Notes under the pieces: generated by a model
Database searches by the model: none
What the model was told of the DNA's origin: nothing
The model's input: the letters and a program-made list of their open reading frames with translations, nothing else
Origin: Anaerovirgula multivorans
GTDB taxonomy: Bacteria > Bacillota > Clostridia > Peptostreptococcales > Natronincolaceae
Direction of reading: 5' to 3'
NCBI RefSeq assembly: GCF_900188145.1
Contig: NZ_FZOJ01000004.1
Coordinates: 62,001-126,000 of the forward strand
Length of the DNA stretch: 64,000 bases
Shown here: positions 62,094 to 64,000 of the stretch, one piece after another
Position numbering within the stretch: the stretch's first letter is position 1
How the letters are laid out: each line of letters opens with the position of its first letter
Made by a program: the position numbers and the translations under genes

Positions 62094-63332
62094 TTAATCT
62101 AAAGCTGCATATTCTCCTGCCACATAACCAGAGGACCAAGCCCACTGCAAATTAAATCCTCCGCAATCTCCATCTATATCCATCACCTCACCAGCAAAAT
62201 ACAGGCCTGAAATCAATTTGGATTCCATTGTTTTTGCATCAATTTCGCCCACATCAATGCCTCCTGCTGTGGTTTGGGCATTTTTCCAGGATTGGGTTCC
62301 GGTGATTTTTATTTTCCATTGTTTTAAAAAGCGTATGATTTTTTTTGTTTCTGTTAAAGAAACTTCTCCACATTTCTTTTGGGAATCCTTTATGCCTGCT
62401 TCCTTTAACACAACAGGAGTCAAACGTTTATTTAACAGGCCAGTAAAACTGAATTCTAAAGTCTTTTGGGGTTGGTATCCTAGACGTATTTCCAGCATTT
62501 CCATGAGTTCATCTTCATCTAAATCAGGAAACATATCAATTTGAATATGTATCTTATCCCTCTTCATTAATGCTTCCCCTGCTCTACGGCTTAGTTGCAG
62601 AACTGGAGGTCCAGAAATCCCATAATCTGTAAAAAGAATTTCTCCTCTTTCTCTCCGTAGGACTTGTCCTTCCTTAACAACAGAGACTTCTCCTATAAAT
62701 TTTACCCCCTTTAATGCTTTTAAAAACGGCGCATTAAGCTTCAATTGTACGAGGGCTGGAAAAGTTTCTACACTCCTATGACCTAAATCCACGGCTAGCC
62801 GATGTCCATCTCCATCAGAACCAAACTGTGGACTTGCCTTACCGCCAGTAGTAATGATCACTTTTTCTCCCTCAACTACGCTTCCATCCTTAAGAACAAG
62901 CTCGAATTCTCTATCATTCCTTTGTATTTTAATAACTTCAGCATTGCAGCATTCTTCTATGCCTAATTGTTGTATTTCATATCTTAGTAAATCCAACATA
63001 CTAGATGCTTGATCCGACATAGGGAAAATCTTACCACCATCTTCTATTTTATGAGCAACCCCTAAATACTCAAAAAAGCTTAGGGTTTGCTCCACATCAA
63101 AGGCCTTTAAAACCCCCTGTGCAAACCTTACATTACTTCCATGAAAAAATCTTAAATCTATATTGATATTCGTAAAATTACATCTACCATTGCCTGTCGC
63201 TAAAAGTTTTTTTCCAACTCGATCCATTTTTTCTAAAATAGTTACCTTTGCACCATTTCTCGCAGCAGCTATTGCAGCAATCAATCCTGCTGCGCCCCCA
63301 CCTATCACTAATACATTCACTTGTTTTCCCAT
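62094..63332 (-). CDS. HI0933-like flavoprotein (BaiN/RdsA family)
   Basis: 412 residues. FAD motif VIGGGAAGLIAAIAAARNGA near 9-28, the family signature KKLLATGNGRCNFTN near 42-56, and the end GLYFAGEVMDIDGDCGGFNLQWAWSSG. Family members are NAD(P)H or FAD-dependent reductases; one branch was reported to reduce bile-acid intermediates, which does not fix the function here. Forms an operon with the flavoprotein gene that follows. Confidence 0.88.
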   Translation of the reverse strand: MGKQVNVLVIGGGAAGLIAAIAAARNGAKVTILEKMDRVGKKLLATGNGRCNFTNINIDLRFFHGSNVRFAQGVLKAFDVEQTLSFFEYLGVAHKIEDGGKIFPMSDQASSMLDLLRYEIQQLGIEECCNAEVIKIQRNDREFELVLKDGSVVEGEKVIITTGGKASPQFGSDGDGHRLAVDLGHRSVETFPALVQLKLNAPFLKALKGVKFIGEVSVVKEGQVLRRERGEILFTDYGISGPPVLQLSRRAGEALMKRDKIHIQIDMFPDLDEDELMEMLEIRLGYQPQKTLEFSFTGLLNKRLTPVVLKEAGIKDSQKKCGEVSLTETKKIIRFLKQWKIKITGTQSWKNAQTTAGGIDVGEIDAKTMESKLISGLYFAGEVMDIDGDCGGFNLQWAWSSGYVAGEYAALD

Positions 63333-63457
63333 CTTCTATGACTCCTTTTTTTATCCTTCACTATATTACAGAGATTTTCTCTGAATTAAGCCTCATTTTA
63401 TAACCATATTCTATATTCTATCATTTTTTATATACTTTAATAATTTTGCGAGAAAAA

Positions 63458-63505
63458 ACTAGAGAAAAATTTCTATTGTTTCTTGAATAGAAACCTTTCT
63501 CTAGT
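63458..63505 (-). terminator. Terminator of the NfsA-type reductase gene
   Basis: Minus strand ACTAGAGAAAGGTTTCTATT, eight-base loop, AATAGAAATTTTTCTCTAGT, then TTTTTTC. Twenty-base arms with two mismatched pairs. It starts 16 bases past the stop codon at 63522. Confidence 0.85.
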
Positions 63506-63521
63506 CTATACCTTCAATTAA

Positions 63522-64000
63522 TTACTTCAATCTAATTCCCTGATTCATTATAAATTCCTTCAGTTGTGGTCTTCTGGACTGACTAAGAAATTCTGCCATC
63601 TGTTTTGTCCAACCAGCAGTTATTTTTCCATTGGTTCTTTCTATATAATACTTAGTAGAAATAGCTTCATACTTTTCTAAATCTTCAACGATATACTCTC
63701 GGTTGTATGACTCTTGATGAACAACAGCTCTTTGGGGTAATCTCGGTTTTTGACCAGGGTCTTGATCAGGATAGCCAAGGCACATTCCCATAATCGGTAT
63801 AGTTAGTTGAGGCAAGTTAAGTAGTTTCGCAACCTCCACTGGTTGATTTCGAATACCTCCAATAATAACCCCTCCTAATCCATAGGATTCTGCTGACAGC
63901 AGCAGGTTTTGCGCTGCTAAAGCAGTATCTACCGAACCCACTATCAAATTTTCCACCTCATCTATTTTAAATTCTGTACCATACATATCTGAAGTTAGCT
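63522..64000 (-). CDS. C-terminal part of an NfsA-type nitro/flavin reductase, cut by window edge
   Basis: The frame is open to base 64000, so at least 158 residues of the C-terminal part are present and the start is outside. Seen: VGSVDTALAAQNLLLSAESYGLGG and IRNQPVEVAKLLNLP, GMCLGYPDQ, and the end WTKQMAEFLSQSRRPQLKEF. These match the FMN-dependent NfsA/FRP nitroreductase family, which reduces nitro compounds, quinones or flavins with NADPH. An internal ATG at 63986 is not the true start. Confidence 0.85.
   Translation of the reverse strand, partial: LTSDMYGTEFKIDEVENLIVGSVDTALAAQNLLLSAESYGLGGVIIGGIRNQPVEVAKLLNLPQLTIPIMGMCLGYPDQDPGQKPRLPQRAVVHQESYNREYIVEDLEKYEAISTKYYIERTNGKITAGWTKQMAEFLSQSRRPQLKEFIMNQGIRLK

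Noticed and set aside
1..64000. CRISPR arrays, tRNA or rRNA genes, prophage genes
   Set aside because: No regularly spaced direct repeats with unique spacers were seen (the operator array at 40980-41087 is too short and has LacI-type symmetry). No tRNA or rRNA sequence or phage gene was recognised by eye; a tRNA scan would settle this.

Overview
The window looks like a chromosomal segment of an anaerobic, low-GC, spore-forming-type Firmicute of the class Clostridia. I would guess a relative of Alkaliphilus or Natronincola, but that guess rests on impression only. The reasons are the strong AT bias, strong AGGAGG ribosome sites, an AddAB recombination nuclease, rubrerythrin, a serine T-box, PyrR-type attenuation, purine and fluoride riboswitches, and many TRAP carboxylate transporters. 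Nearly every gene is on the minus strand. The only plus-strand genes are three single-gene units: an antiporter, a 58-residue membrane protein and rubrerythrin. I see no tRNA, rRNA, CRISPR array or intact insertion sequence.

Layout on the + coordinate. 1-5.6 kb: the N-terminal end of a formate dehydrogenase-type protein, a CBS-pair protein, a PLP aminotransferase, a fluoride riboswitch driving a Na+/H+-type antiporter, and xpt behind a guanine-class riboswitch. 5.6-12.6 kb: addB-addA. 12.7-16.3 kb: a TAXI-type TRAP system with its DUF1850 partner. 16.8-21.5 kb: a tiny membrane protein, yhaM, a probably PerR-controlled rubrerythrin, lipB-lipA, and an unknown internally duplicated membrane protein. 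21.7-30.7 kb: an acetoin dehydrogenase-like cluster (E1 alpha, E1 beta, a DctPQM TRAP transporter, a PPC-domain protein, E2), preceded by a near-perfect -24/-12 sigma-54 promoter and by its AcoR-like activator. 31-41.1 kb: psd, then a LacI-controlled catabolic cluster (flavoprotein, alcohol dehydrogenase, second DctPQM TRAP, LacI regulator, Fe-S old-yellow-enzyme-type reductase). 41.4-50.8 kb: a pyrimidine operon pyrC-pyrF-carA-carB-pyrK-pyrD-pyrE behind a PyrR-type attenuator. 50.9-55 kb: a TIM-barrel isomerase, a tartrate/D-malate dehydrogenase-type enzyme and serA, with a serine T-box. 55-60 kb: an ABC importer with a DUF3798 binding protein. 60.5-64 kb: two flavoproteins and the C-terminal part of an NfsA-type reductase.

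The main points for a second look are these. (1) A sigma-54/AcoR regulon joins acetoin dehydrogenase genes to a TRAP transporter and a PPC protein, with lipB-lipA just downstream and no E3 gene in the window. (2) Four LacI-type operators are phased at 31, 31 and 32 bp between a promoter and the first gene, and a fifth copy lies upstream of the TRAP genes. (3) The pyrimidine leader has a PyrR site plus an unreported-looking 27-30 codon leader ORF that runs into the attenuator hairpin. (4) There are two families of short palindromic repeats, one with three copies around pyrimidine genes and one with two copies upstream of the two dctP genes. (5) All four solute-binding-protein genes are followed by a strong stem-loop without a U-tract before the next transporter gene.

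All calls come from reading the sequence and from memory of protein families. No database search was run.
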